Assembly: GCA_013400155.1 (NCBI GenBank)
Contig: VXBM01000283.1
Coordinates: 475,012 to 539,011, forward strand
Reading direction: 5' to 3'
DNA from: Helopsaltes ochotensis
Taxonomy: Eukaryota > Chordata > Aves > Passeriformes > Locustellidae
Length of the DNA: 64,000 nt
The first letter of the stretch is position 1. The number at the start of each line of letters is the position of its first letter. This document shows, piece by piece, positions 12,681 to 23,000 of this stretch. The translations under genes were made by a program, and so were the position numbers. The notes below the pieces were generated by a model. The model saw only the letters and a list, made by a program, of their open reading frames with translations, ran no database searches and was not told the DNA's origin.

Positions 12681-13844
12681 TTAGCTCAGCTTCCACTGAC
12701 ATTTCATTAATTGGCAGCATGCTCAAACTGTACTTGCTGCACTAATACAGAGTTTTATGATTTCTGATTGAATGAAGGAATATATGTACCATACTAATAT
12801 CAAGGTGTAAGTCATCTCAACAAGGTACAGAATTAAGGCAGGAACTTGTTTTTATGTAGGAAACTTGTACTGTTTAGTAACAAAGATTTTGTATATAATA
12901 TACCTCATTTCATCATAGTGTCAGTCTTTATGTCCTTACCCCCACGACTATAAAACTTTCTGAGGAAAGAAATGCCTAGTTTTGGTACTTGTTAAAGTTT
13001 GTGAAAAACCACAGTAGTCTGTATGTGAAGTTACCAACAACAAAATAACAGATGCTTTTAAGCAGGAAGTGCATTCTACCCTTTGAAATTATCTCCTACA
13101 TGGCAATGGAGGTGCCACATTCCGCAGGAGCTCAGCAGAGATTTTGAGAGAGGGCAAAGAACGGTGAGTAAATCTGAATACTTTTGTCAATACAGTGTAG
13201 TTATTCCTACAAAACTCTGATAACCTTGTTCAGTTTATCTTATCAATTGCAGTGTTTATCTCCAATACTGAAAGCATTTGGCATAACTTTTTTCTTTTGT
13301 AATTACTTTAGATGCTAATCAAAATGCACAGAAGAAATTTTTTTTCCCTGCTTTATTCTGGACAAAAATTGGGGGTCTTTTCAAAGAGAAGCCATAATTC
13401 AGAAAATAGATGGTTCACATTTTCTCCCATGCAATGGGTGCAATGAATCTTGGTGCGCTAAAAACCACTACAGCCACACAGGTTTTAATTTTAAACTTTT
13501 ATGTTGTTGTTGTTGTTGCCTACTTTCATTAATGTATAAGCTAGTGCAGTGAATCCCCAACAGAGTTTAAATAACTTTAAAAATCTGTTCCTGATTTTAG
13601 TGAATTTTGCTGAAAAATGCCACAGTGAACTTGGTGACTGAGATGATAGTTAAATCTAACACGGATATAAAAAACAAATAAAGAACATGTAGGAACCCTC
13701 CTGAGATAACACCTTGGCCATTTGTTGAAATACTGACTGTGCAACTTATTATAATTAAGGCTTAATTTCAATATTCATGTGTTTATTGGTGTTATCCATT
13801 TAAAGTGGTGTTATACATAAAAACAAACAACCAAAACAAACAAA
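12681..13844. other. Intergenic spacer between two CR1 copies
   Basis: No gene recognised. It contains a short (TTG)n run at 13502-13518 and an A/C-rich tract (about 13818-13845) immediately before the second CR1. Composition is AT-rich and otherwise unremarkable. Confidence 0.65.
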
Positions 13845-14588
13845 CTGCTGGATTCTGCACCTGGGATGGGGCAACTTGGGATGTATGGAGAGGTTGGTGA
13901 GTGAGATGCTGGAAGGCAGTGCCATTGGAAAGGGACCTGGGGGTCCTGGTTGGTGACAAGTTGAATGTGAGTCAGCAGTGCCCTGGTAGCCAGGAGGACC
14001 AAGTGTGTCCTGGGGTGCATCAGGCACAGCACTGCTAGCTGGGCAAGGGAAGGGATTGTCCCGCTCTGCTCTGCACTGGCGAAGCCTTGCCTTAGTACTG
14101 GGGGCAGTTTTGAGTGCCACAATATAACAAAGACACAAAGCTATTAGAGAGCATCCAAAGGAGGGCAACAAAGATGGTGAAGGGCTTCAGGGGAAACCAT
14201 ATGAGGAGAGGCTGAGGTCACTTGGTCTGCCCAACCTGGAGGAGACTGAGGGAAGACCTCATGGCAGCTTAAACTGCCTCATGAACAGAAGACGAGGGGC
14301 AGACACTGATCTCTGCTCTGTGGTGAACAGCAACAGGACCTGAGGGACTGGCTCGGAGCGCTGTCAGGGGAGGTTTGGGTTGGATATTGGGAAAACATTC
14401 TTTCCTCAGAGGGTGGTCAGCCACTGGAACAGGCTCCCCAGGGAAGCCATCACAGCACCAAGCCTGACAGAATTCAAGAAGTGTTTGGACAATACTGTCA
14501 GGCACATGGTGTGACTCTTGGGGTGCAAGGCCACTCAATCGATGATCCTGATGAGTTCCTTCCAACTCAGCATATTCTGTGATTCTGT
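13845..14588 (+). mobile_element. CR1 LINE 3' fragment (second copy)
   Basis: A longer, GC-richer CR1 3' end on the plus strand. Recognisable blocks are GATTCTGCACCTGGGATGGG (13851), GTCAGCAGTGCCCTGG (about 13972), a CTGGGGTGCATCAGGCACAG-like block (about 14011), AGAGCATCCAAAGGAGGGC (about 14150), the GGAGAGGCTGAGGTCACTTG block (about 14205), CACTGGAACAGGCTCCCCAG (about 14422) and the tail ATTCTGTGATTCTG ending at 14588. It differs in text from the first copy, so it probably belongs to another CR1 subfamily. It is 5'-truncated and carries only the extreme 3' part, with no intact open frame; minus-strand open frames over it are incidental. Confidence 0.92.
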
Positions 14589-17500
14589 AAACAATGTTGA
14601 GCAAAGACAGAAAGTTAATCTGTGTAAAAATGTATCCATTTTCATCAGGGACACTCTATAGAAGTAGCATGATTCAAGGTTTAAATAGAGCTCTTGAATG
14701 ATAACCCTAGCTCTGCCACTAATGCTCTGCCCAAGGCAAATTATTTTACATCTGTAAAATGGAAATGATAGCTACTAACCTGCTTTACAGGAGATTTGCA
14801 AAGATAAATTAGTTAATGTGTGTGCAATATTTTCAACATGCAAAGTGCCATAAAGCTCTATGAATTTTTATCTCAGCCCTTGCTTTAAAACCTGAGTGAG
14901 GAGTCATAGAATACAAACTACAATGCAAAACACAATGTTGACAGTCTCAAACACCATGCAAAATCTGAGCAAACCGGATTGTAAAACTCCGCTAATTCAT
15001 CTCTATTTAATTTCTTCTCTTCCAGTAAAAGGCCTGCCCTTTAAAATCACTTTTGCAGCTTGCAAAGAAGAGTAGCATTGCCATTGAGGAATGGTTTTTG
15101 GTTTTTTTTCTGAAAGGAAAATGCTGAGCCACTGTTGGTGGATAATAAAAAGCAACACTTTTTTTTTCGTGTAAGGTAAGGATCCAGCAGCAGGGATTTT
15201 TTTTACTCTTGAGACGATTTTGAAACTCTATTCTGTTTTAGGGGAATGTGGAAGAGATAGGAGAATCAATCCTGCTTTTTCCACTGATAAGGAAATCAGC
15301 TATTCATCCTCTTACAGCTACTTCTCTCTATTTGTGGCAAAGTAACCAGCTTAGTGGTGCAGGCAAGTGGTGGTGAGCAACTGCAGACAAATTTTGCAAT
15401 CCAGAAGTATCTTCATGTGGAAGAACTACCACATTACATGATCTTCACTTCATAGGTCAACATGTTTATGCTTAATATATAGAAGATAAGATTATATATA
15501 AAAATATAAATATATGTGATAATAAGAGACAGGAAAGAACTGCACCTACATGCTGAGTCGTGCCGGAAAAGAAGGAAGTTTTATTTATATCTTTGACATT
15601 TTATAGAATTCTAATGGTGACAGTGGATTGGAGGGTGAAGCTGCCACCACTCCAACACACTGGTCAGACCAACAGTCCATCAACTCTCTTCTCCTCCATG
15701 AAAATATGAAAACAAACCATTTGTAGATACTTGAAAGTGTGAGAACTCTGTTACAGAAATGAAAACACATCAGAAGGCTGAAAATCAGGGTGACATATAT
15801 ATACATACCATAAAGCAAGCAAATCAAAAGAAAGGTGAAGACAGATGTTGCATTTAATATTTTCACTATGAATTATCAATTTAAAAATTGGTGATCAAAA
15901 GGTTGGCCCTTGTTCCATGACCTTTGATCCATGCACACATGTAGCCGGTAATAAAATTTTGCAACATGAGTATTGCATGCCTTTGGTAAAATTCATGTTC
16001 ACTTCGAAGGAGTTATACCAAAGGCTGTCACTAAGTATGTGACCAGCTGTTTAGGGAAAACATCATGTTTGAATTCAAACCATTTCAGAAATCGCTCAGT
16101 TGTGTAAAAAAGGCCTGAAATTCCTGCCTGTGATAAGCTTCTCAAACTTCAGTCTTAGAGTTCCTTTACGTGTCTCGTGACCTTGGCAAGCAGAACACAA
16201 TGCCACAAAAGTAACACGTTTGTGCTCACAAAGGTGGGAGGACGGAATTTATGGCAGCTTGCTGTGCAGCTCCTTCAGCAGTGCCAGCAGCAGATGAGAG
16301 TCTCCTGTAGTGGATATCTGCAGTGTGGGAAAAAAAATTTAAAGGGGAATTTGCCTAGTCTCCGCTCGCTCACCATGTCAGCAATGAAGGAGATGTTTAG
16401 TTGGGATTGAATACTTGAATTTATGTGCATTTATGTAAGGGTGGTACGTGATGGGGAGGTGAAGCAAGTATGAAATGTTCCTTCTCAGTACAGCAGGTAG
16501 AATCACAAAATTCTGCAAAGCAAGTATTTGTTCTTCAGCATGTTAGGACAGGATTTGGACCAGTTTCTCCACTGAATTCATATGCAAAAATATTTTCTTT
16601 TTTCCCTACATTTAGTTCAGTTTGGTTTTCATTTGTCACTTTGAATCTTTTCTTCTTCCAGATTTTAAAAACCCTATTGCCTTCTACAGTGGTAACTTGA
16701 AACCCAGTGTGCAAGTCTAGGGGCACAATTTTATTTATTATTTACCTACACGACTAATTTGAAGTTCATTTCTTGGTTGTCTTAATTGTATTTCTTTTAT
16801 CATAATGCAAGCTGTTAGCATTAGTGTGTGCTGATGATGCTCTGAAAATCTTCCATCCCTAGAAGCTGATCTCTTTTTCCTAGGTCTGTCTCACTTTCAA
16901 AGTTCCTCCTATTTGTCTGAATAAATGAAAATAAACCATATACACATAGTGTTTATGAATCTTCGTGTTTATGGGAGAATCTTTGAAGCAAGTTTGTACT
17001 AATATTGTATTGTAAACTCAGGTTCTGCCCTCAGTTACAGCCATGAAACCAATCATATGAATAGAGTTCCTCGGATATTATTAATGTCTGCGTTTACTTC
17101 AAAGTACATCTTTCACATTATTTACAAAATATAATCGAACCAGAATGTCAGCTACAGCACGTGAAATCTGTCTTGTAATGCAACTCATCTTAACCAATGA
17201 TTAAAGGCATGTGGTCAGGCATGGGGCATTGTGCTAGGATGTGTAAACGGGATGGTAGTTTTCTTTGCCTAGTTAGGACAGTGGCTAGTTAAACTAACAG
17301 GAAATAGAAAAGATTTTACAGAGGAATTTGACTGGTAGGAGAAGGGTGATGCATCTCTTAGAGAAACATGCATAACAGAGAAAAGGCAAGGTACACTCAG
17401 TGGCTATTTTGCAATCCATTGTGTTCCAATGCCCTGTGACAGACACAGACATTTAGCACGGAATTTCCCAAACCTCATGGCTTTAGTTAAGGAGTTCCCA

Positions 17501-17929
17501 CTTCATCACAGCAGTTTTAAGTATTCATATCCTATTGACTGTGTAACCTAAGCCCTCACAGGAGCTTTATGAAGAAATTACCACCAGCGTTCAGCAAGTT
17601 TGTGTTGAATCATGATTTACTCGGAGAAACCCCAGCCCAGATAAGTGGCACCTCTATCTATGTCTTATCTACATACCCGAGTGACAAGACAGTGCTTCCT
17701 CCCACTTCCCAGAGAAAGTTGCCTGTTAAAAAACCATAGGAATATTTTAATGATTATTGAATAGCTTGTGTTGTCCTCTCGGAGGAAAGGAGCATCATAC
17801 ATGTACTCTTTCGCTTAATGTCTGTGGATGTAGTTGGAGCACCTCAGGAACACTTGTGCTATTTTGTGACTATTAAGTAACTCGGTACGCGGATCAAGGA
17901 GCACTTTCTCAGTGCTGGTGGCAGGGGAG
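14589..17929. other. Proximal intergenic sequence upstream of the EGFR CpG island
   Basis: No gene or transposon recognised. An AT-rich segment with TATA/ATAT runs lies at about 15466-15520. The last 2 kb before the CpG island are unique-looking and could contain distal promoter or enhancer elements of EGFR, but I see no decisive motif. Confidence 0.6.
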
Positions 17930-18322
17930 TAGAAGCGGTATCGGCAAGACACGGACTCTGTTATCCGTGCGCTAAATACGCACTAAAACCGCGCTGTTTC
18001 ATTCCACGCACACACTTGGCCTTACAAATATTGGCAGTAAAATGACCAGAACGAGAGCAGGACTATCCACAGAGACCGAGTGGGCTCCGCTGATTTCGGG
18101 GGCCAGAAACGAGGCCGGAGCTCCGGAGATGCGCCCCTGGGGAGCGGATCGAACCTCCGGAGCGGCTTCTCTGCTCCCCAGTTCTCCCTTGCCGCATTCC
18201 TCTCTCTGGCGCTGCGATGGGACAGCTCTCCCTGAGGAGCGGGACGGGACAGGACAGCGCCTCTGCTGCAACCGGCCCCGGGACACCCGCCCTGCTGGAA
18301 ACCTCTGCCCCACACCACTCCC

Positions 18323-18330
18323 GGGCGGGG
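18323..18330 (+). promoter_or_regulatory. GC box (Sp1-type)
   Basis: Exact GGGCGGGG inside the CpG island, about 700 bp upstream of the EGFR ATG. Sp1/KLF binding is inferred from motif only. Confidence 0.55.
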
Positions 18331-18558
18331 ACACGGGGAAGGCAGAGGCTGCGTTAGGGCCACGCCGCTTCTTCGCGAGCACTGGCGCAAATGCACGCTC
18401 ATGCCTTTGGCAGCTGCCGGGCCGAAGCTGCCGGGAAGTAGAAAATCCACACATACACACCCTTATGAGCAAAGAAGGCTGAACTATCTCGTCCCGGCTC
18501 CCACCTCCTCTCATCCTATATTCCGGGACAGGTGGGGGGGCCCGGCCCTTCTCCACCT

Positions 18559-18566
18559 GGGCGGGG
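18559..18566 (+). promoter_or_regulatory. GC box (Sp1-type), proximal
   Basis: Exact GGGCGGGG about 460 bp before the EGFR ATG and just upstream of the TC-rich tract, a position compatible with core promoter activation. Binding is inferred from motif. Confidence 0.6.
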
Positions 18567-18579
18567 AAGGCGCTGCTGG

Positions 18580-18628
18580 TTTCTCCTCCCCTCTCCTCCT
18601 TGCTCCCTCCCCATCCTCCTCCTCCTTG
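18580..18628 (+). promoter_or_regulatory. TC-rich polypyrimidine tract (TCC repeats)
   Basis: Nearly pure pyrimidine on the plus strand with repeated TCC/CTCC units, for example ATCCTCCTCCTCCTT at about 18613-18627. The human EGFR promoter is known for TCC repeats that are sensitive to S1 nuclease and needed for activity. The presence of a similar tract at a similar place supports the gene assignment and suggests a conserved structural promoter element, though the sequences were not aligned. Confidence 0.6.
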
Positions 18629-18750
18629 GCGTCCCCAGAGGGAGCCCCTGCGCTCCACGACTGAGCGGAGAGCGCAGCCGGGCGCACCCCGTCCCACAGC
18701 CGGCTCCAGCCGCTCCGCAAGCCCTGGTGCACCCGCCGCCGCCTGCAGCA

Positions 18751-18804
18751 GGAGGAGCAGAGGTGGGAGGAGGAGGAGGACGAGGACGAGGAGGAGGAGG
18801 AAGG
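18751..18804 (+). repeat. GAG/GAC-rich purine tract in presumed EGFR 5' UTR or core promoter
   Basis: A purine-rich run of GGA, GAG and GACGAG units, broken by only a few pyrimidines. It is an imperfect trinucleotide repeat, likely variable in length between individuals, and could adopt triplex DNA. Read on the opposite strand it gives long leucine runs, which produces a spurious signal-peptide-like open frame. Confidence 0.7.
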
Positions 18805-18867
18805 CAGCAGCCCGCCCGCAGCGGGGCACGCACGTGTGCGCGCAGACCTCGACGGCCGCCCTCCAGC

Positions 18868-18912
18868 ATGCTGCTCGGAGCCGCGCAGGGCAGAGCGCCG
18901 GACAGGAGCTGA
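18868..18912 (+). promoter_or_regulatory. Upstream ORF (14 codons) in presumed EGFR 5' UTR
   Basis: ATG at 18868 opens 14 codons ending at TGA (18910-18912), 114 nt before the EGFR start codon. Its context has A at -3 but C at +4, so initiation would be moderate. It does not overlap the main frame. If the transcript starts upstream of 18868, as a 5' UTR of human-like length would imply, scanning ribosomes meet this ATG first and the short frame could lower EGFR translation. The peptide itself has no recognisable function. Presence in the mRNA is not shown by the sequence. Confidence 0.5.
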
Positions 18913-19026
18913 TCGCTGCCGCGGGAGACGAGCAGAGCGGAGCAGGAGCGGCTCCGCGGAATCATCCGTGCGTCCGTCCCGTCCGAGCCGCCAGCCACTC
19001 CGCCGAGGGAGCGGCGGTCCCGCAGC

Positions 19027-19132
19027 ATGGGCGGCCGCAGCCCCCTCGCTGCCCCCGGGCCCCGCGGCGCCGCTGTCCTGGTGCTGCTGCTGGGGCGCCT
19101 CGCTCTCTGCCTCGCCGTGGAGGGAAAGAAAG
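19027..19132 (+). CDS. EGFR: Epidermal growth factor receptor, coding part of exon 1 (signal peptide)
   Basis: EGFR (c-erbB, ErbB1) is a plasma-membrane receptor tyrosine kinase that binds EGF, TGF-alpha and related ligands, dimerises and signals to the RAS-MAPK, PI3K and STAT pathways. This exon gives 35 codons plus one base: a short basic leader beginning MGGRSPLAAPGPRG, a hydrophobic core AAVLVLLLGRLALCLA and the start of the mature protein, VEGKK. The ATG has a strong Kozak context (A at -3, G at +4). The exon ends AAG|GTAGGG in phase 1. Known EGFR exon 1 likewise ends after ...EEKK in phase 1, with the next codon (Val) split by the intron, and as I recall it chicken EGFR begins with a closely similar leader. 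Odd points are Arg24 inside the hydrophobic core and Gly33 where Glu is usual. Cleavage is probably after Ala30. Extracellular, transmembrane and kinase exons are not in the window. Assignment rests on leader, boundary, phase and promoter; no alignment was run. Confidence 0.88.
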
Positions 19133-19138
19133 GTAGGG
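19133..19138 (+). other. EGFR: Splice donor of EGFR exon 1
   Basis: The sequence AAG|GTAGGG is an acceptable donor: AG before the junction, then GT, A at +3, but G rather than A at +4. It follows codon 35 plus one base, giving a phase 1 intron. It runs directly into a G-rich block that may affect its recognition. Confidence 0.85.
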
Positions 19139-19165
19139 GGGAGGGGGGGAGCGGGGGGAGCCGGG
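19136..19165 (+). promoter_or_regulatory. G-quadruplex motif at the start of EGFR intron 1
   Basis: Four G runs of 6, 7, 6 and 3 bases are separated by loops of 1, 3 and 4 bases, starting 3 nt after the GT of the exon 1 donor. This satisfies the standard quadruplex pattern and could fold in either DNA or nascent RNA. Such structures near donors and within the first intron can affect splicing and promoter-proximal transcription; a role here is inference. Confidence 0.7.
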
Positions 19166-20060
19166 ATCCCGCCGCTCTTTGCCGGCTGCGTCCCGGGGGA
19201 CCAGGGAGCCGGGGCTGCGGGCGGCTGCGTGCCGCCGCCTCCCGTGGGGAGAGGCGGAGGGAAAGTCCCAAGTGCTTATTTCCCTAAGAAAAAAGACAAT
19301 CCGAAACAAAAAAAACCCACCCCAAAAACAGAGAGAGGGGAAAAATGGGGAGAAAACCAAACCTATAGCAGCGATCACGCAGCCCTGACTTCCTGATTCT
19401 TGGCTTATTTTCTTTTGTGGGGGTGGAGGAAATAAAAGGGAATAAGCCTTGGCACATCTCATCGGTCGTGCTTCTCTCCTTTAGCGTTTCCTTTTTCTTC
19501 TTCCCCCCTTCCCACGTTGCCCAGTCTCTCCCCGGAGAGCGCTCCCCGGCTCAGCCCGGCACAGCCGCTCCCGGCTCAGCCCGGCACCGTGGCGGCGGGG
19601 AAAAGCCGCGGCGTTCCCGAGTTACCGCTCTGGTAACCCGCTGTCGCTCTGACACCGACACCTCCGCTTGTCCCGTTCAAAAACAGTCTTAGTAATAATA
19701 GGAAGAAGTATACACCTGGGGAGGGGTGGCTGAAAAGAAGGGAAACTTCGTGTGGGTTCTGGTTCCCCAGTTATCAGAGGAGCGGTTTATCCCTGTCCGA
19801 CCCGGCGAGAAGGAGCCGCCGTCCCGTCCCGTCCCGAGCCTGCCGGCGCTGCCAGCCCGGCGCTGCCCGCCCGTCCCGGCGGTGCGTGGGAACAGCACGG
19901 CGGGGCTGGCTGTGGGGCCGGGGCGTGGGGCTGCCGCGGGTGCTTGGTTTGCCTTCTTTATTGGAGAAGCTGGCTCAGAGGGTGAGAAGACGTTTCTGGC
20001 CGGTCAGACCCGTCGCTTTTTCTCTGTGTGTGGTGTTCTCTTTTGTGAGTTTGGCGAGCA

Positions 20061-23000
20061 GGCCCCGGCTGCTGTTCCAGCCGGAGAGCAGTCCTCTTTA
20101 TCTTGGAAATCTGCCAGCCAGAGGAAAAAATGCTGATTTGGGTGGTTTGGTTTTTCTTCTTTTTCCTTTCATTCTTTTTAAAGAAAAAGCGGGAGAACTA
20201 TTACTGATTGCATGGCTTAGAGCAACTGAGTTGGAGTCTTTCGTGACTGTGGACTGTAAAGCCGCCCTGAGAGTGAGGAACACCCCATCCAAAAGAACTA
20301 GTTGCACAACCTTTAAAAAGCGGAAAGATTCTCTGGTTCAGAAATCAAGTTCATACCTGTTGTTGATGTAACATAGGCAGTTTTTCTTTCCCGGTTTTCT
20401 TTTTATTTATTTATTTTTCCTCACCCTTTGAAGCTGATGAGAAGCAAAGTGGCTCTCATCTGCTCTGCCTGTCTTTTGAGATGCAGTCTCAGGTGCATAT
20501 GCTCTGTATAATATGTAAAGAGAGAGGAAAAATACCTTGTTTACAATGTTTAGTTCAGCGTCTCATAAGCTCAAGAGGTTGCCAGTTTTTTGAGGATTAC
20601 TGAATAATCAACAGCTACGTGATAAATCCAATAGAGGTTATTCTCAGGATGTGTCAGCAAGTAACTGTTCCTCTGGCAAGTGCTGGAGGCTCAGTGGCAG
20701 AGGTGAAAGCAGAAGGATTTCTCAGAAAGCATTAATCAATTGATTTGACTTTATTAGTTTCTCCCCACACTTGAAGATGAGCAAGAAAATTACTCAGAGG
20801 CACAAAATGAAGCAGCATCAGAGAACTGTGAGATATTGATTTGAAGCAACAGGTCCAGCAGATAGCAGAGCATCAGTGTATGTTGGGGATTGCCTCCTTG
20901 GTCAAATGATAAGACCTAGCATCAGAATTCAGAGAAATGCTGAAAGGAAACATGCTGACATAAATATATGCAACAGTTCTGCAACTTCAAATCACATGTG
21001 AAGTGACACTTGTAACTTCAACCTGATTTGTTCTATTACCAAAAAAAGATGTCTCAAAAAAAAGAAAAGGTGCCTGGGCAACTGTTTAAAGAACATCAGA
21101 ATCAGCCTATGAGATCCAATCAACATAATGTTTCAATGGAAATTTAAATACAATTGCGTCTTCTCCCAGAATTGTAGAATTACTTTTCTTGAAGATGGAG
21201 GAGAGAAAACTGGTTTGTTATAACACTGTCGTCATTAAGATACAAAAAAGCACCTAATTGAACATATTCCAGAACCAAACAGCATTGCTTAACAGTGAAG
21301 TACTCTCATCACAGGGATCAATGCCCACCTTTATCTGCCTGCTCTGATGTTGACCCACATTAAGCACAGTGGAACTAATCGGGGTTTCCACTAATGTACC
21401 CTGGGAGGCCTGCTTGGTGGTACTTGAGGTAAATACCTGTGATAGCTGGCATGCCACTTACGCTGGATGCATTTCACCCTTCTCCTTTTTGTGTGCCAGT
21501 GCTCAGCAACAGTGCTACGGTTCAGCAGATTGCTTTTTGTTGCTATATATTGGTTTTATATCTCTAGTTTTGATCTGTAGCTGCAGCCGTTGTGGGATGG
21601 GAGTGTGCTGCTCCGTGTCGGGAGTGTGCACGCAGGCATGCCGGGCAGCTCGGGAGCTGCCGGAATGGACTGTGGTAACTCTCCGTATCTGGAATCTTAT
21701 ACAGAGGACTAAGTTCTTTAGGGTATTGAAGTACTCATGTCCATGTGAAGTAAAAAACCTTCTAATATCCTGTGCAGGGTTTACATGTGGGCTGTCTGTA
21801 TACTTATGTTGAGTACTGCTGCCCTTTACTCTGTCTTGTAGCTTCTGCACTGTGTATTATTCCATGCTTACTTGTACAAGTAGACGAGTCTTTGTGGATT
21901 GTGCAGAACTTGATCCAGTTACATGCAAGCATCGAGTGCCTTTTTAGATACACTCCAGTGTAACCTGGCCTGCTGCTCTGTGAGCAGAGATCTGGAAGGA
22001 GAAGCCTGTGAGTTGTGCCTGCTGGGAGGGCTTCCCAGGAGCAGAGAGCTGCCCACACAACCACAGCTTGGCTGAGGAATCAGCAGCGTTCTCTGTCTAC
22101 CTGGTACCAGGTGAAGTATGTCTCATACTCAAGTTAAAGTCCCGCAAGAGCTGGTACACTCTTCTCTCATTCCTGTGTTTGTACTACCACTGGCACAAGT
22201 GGAATTTTGTATGTGGACAGGAGTTAGTATGTTTGTGTAGATATTTATTATGTGAGGTCTTGCCTATGCAACCATCTATTATTTTCTATTCTCCTAGGTA
22301 AACGACCAAACAGTTTTGGGTTTGGAAACTAAAATAAATCTGTGCAGTCTTGATGGTAAATACAGTTATAGAAATGGAAACTTAGAGACTGATACAGCCC
22401 AATTTGGTGAGATAATAAAAATAAATAGATAGTGTTGAGTGTAGAGCTGCTTTTCCTCCAGTGCCTCAGTGTGTGAATGCTTAAGAACAAAACCCAAAAC
22501 CCATCACTAAGATCAGTGAAGGGAAGGTAAAATGCTAGCAGTCATCTCCTTAATTCAGGCAATCTGCAAAATATAGTGACTGTGCAAAATTTTACAAGGG
22601 AGATTGGCCTCTCAGCAAAGTGTGTGTGTATGGTGAGCAAACTAGATGCTGAAGTGCTACTAAATACAAATGTGTTATTTCTTGTATCAAGAGTATATTA
22701 AAAGATTTGCAGATAAATAGGAAATCAAGATCAATGCCCTGGAGACTTTACAATCAGAGTAGTCCGTTGTAATTTATTTGTTAATTTATAAAGAGAGACT
22801 TTTGGGGAGTGTCGCACAATGCCATTATGGTCCTCAGGGCTAGCTTTTGCGTTTAGGTATCCATATATCACTGAAATCACTGGGTTATGCTAGCTTTAGC
22901 AGCAAGATAGCTGACTAGCCAAACCAGTTCCTTCAGAAAGTGTCCTTATCTTCCTTAAGCACAAACTGCCTTTGCTTAATAGCTCTTCAGAAACAGGCCT

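Larger units (their letters stand above)
17930..20060. promoter_or_regulatory. EGFR: CpG island and TATA-less promoter region of EGFR
   Basis: CpG density and G+C rise abruptly near 17930 and fall back after about 20060, against AT-rich surroundings. The island spans the presumed core promoter, 5' untranslated region, first coding exon and the start of intron 1. It contains consensus GC boxes (GGGCGGGG at 18323-18330 and 18559-18566) and further CCGCCC blocks, and no obvious TATA box near a plausible start site. This matches what is known of mammalian EGFR: a GC-rich, TATA-less, Sp1-dependent promoter with several start sites. The exact transcription start cannot be read from sequence; by analogy with a roughly 250-nt human 5' UTR it may be near 18770, but that is inference. 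Confidence 0.85.

Noticed and set aside
17999..18829. 276-codon minus-strand open frame beginning like a secreted protein with a long leucine-rich leader
   Set aside because: It starts with GTG, its leucine run is the reverse complement of the GAG-rich purine tract, and it lies in a CpG island where stop codons are rare. No domain is present.
18516..19271. 251-codon minus-strand open frame across the EGFR first exon
   Set aside because: Low-complexity Arg/Pro/Ser-rich translation of GC-rich DNA, antisense to a recognised exon.
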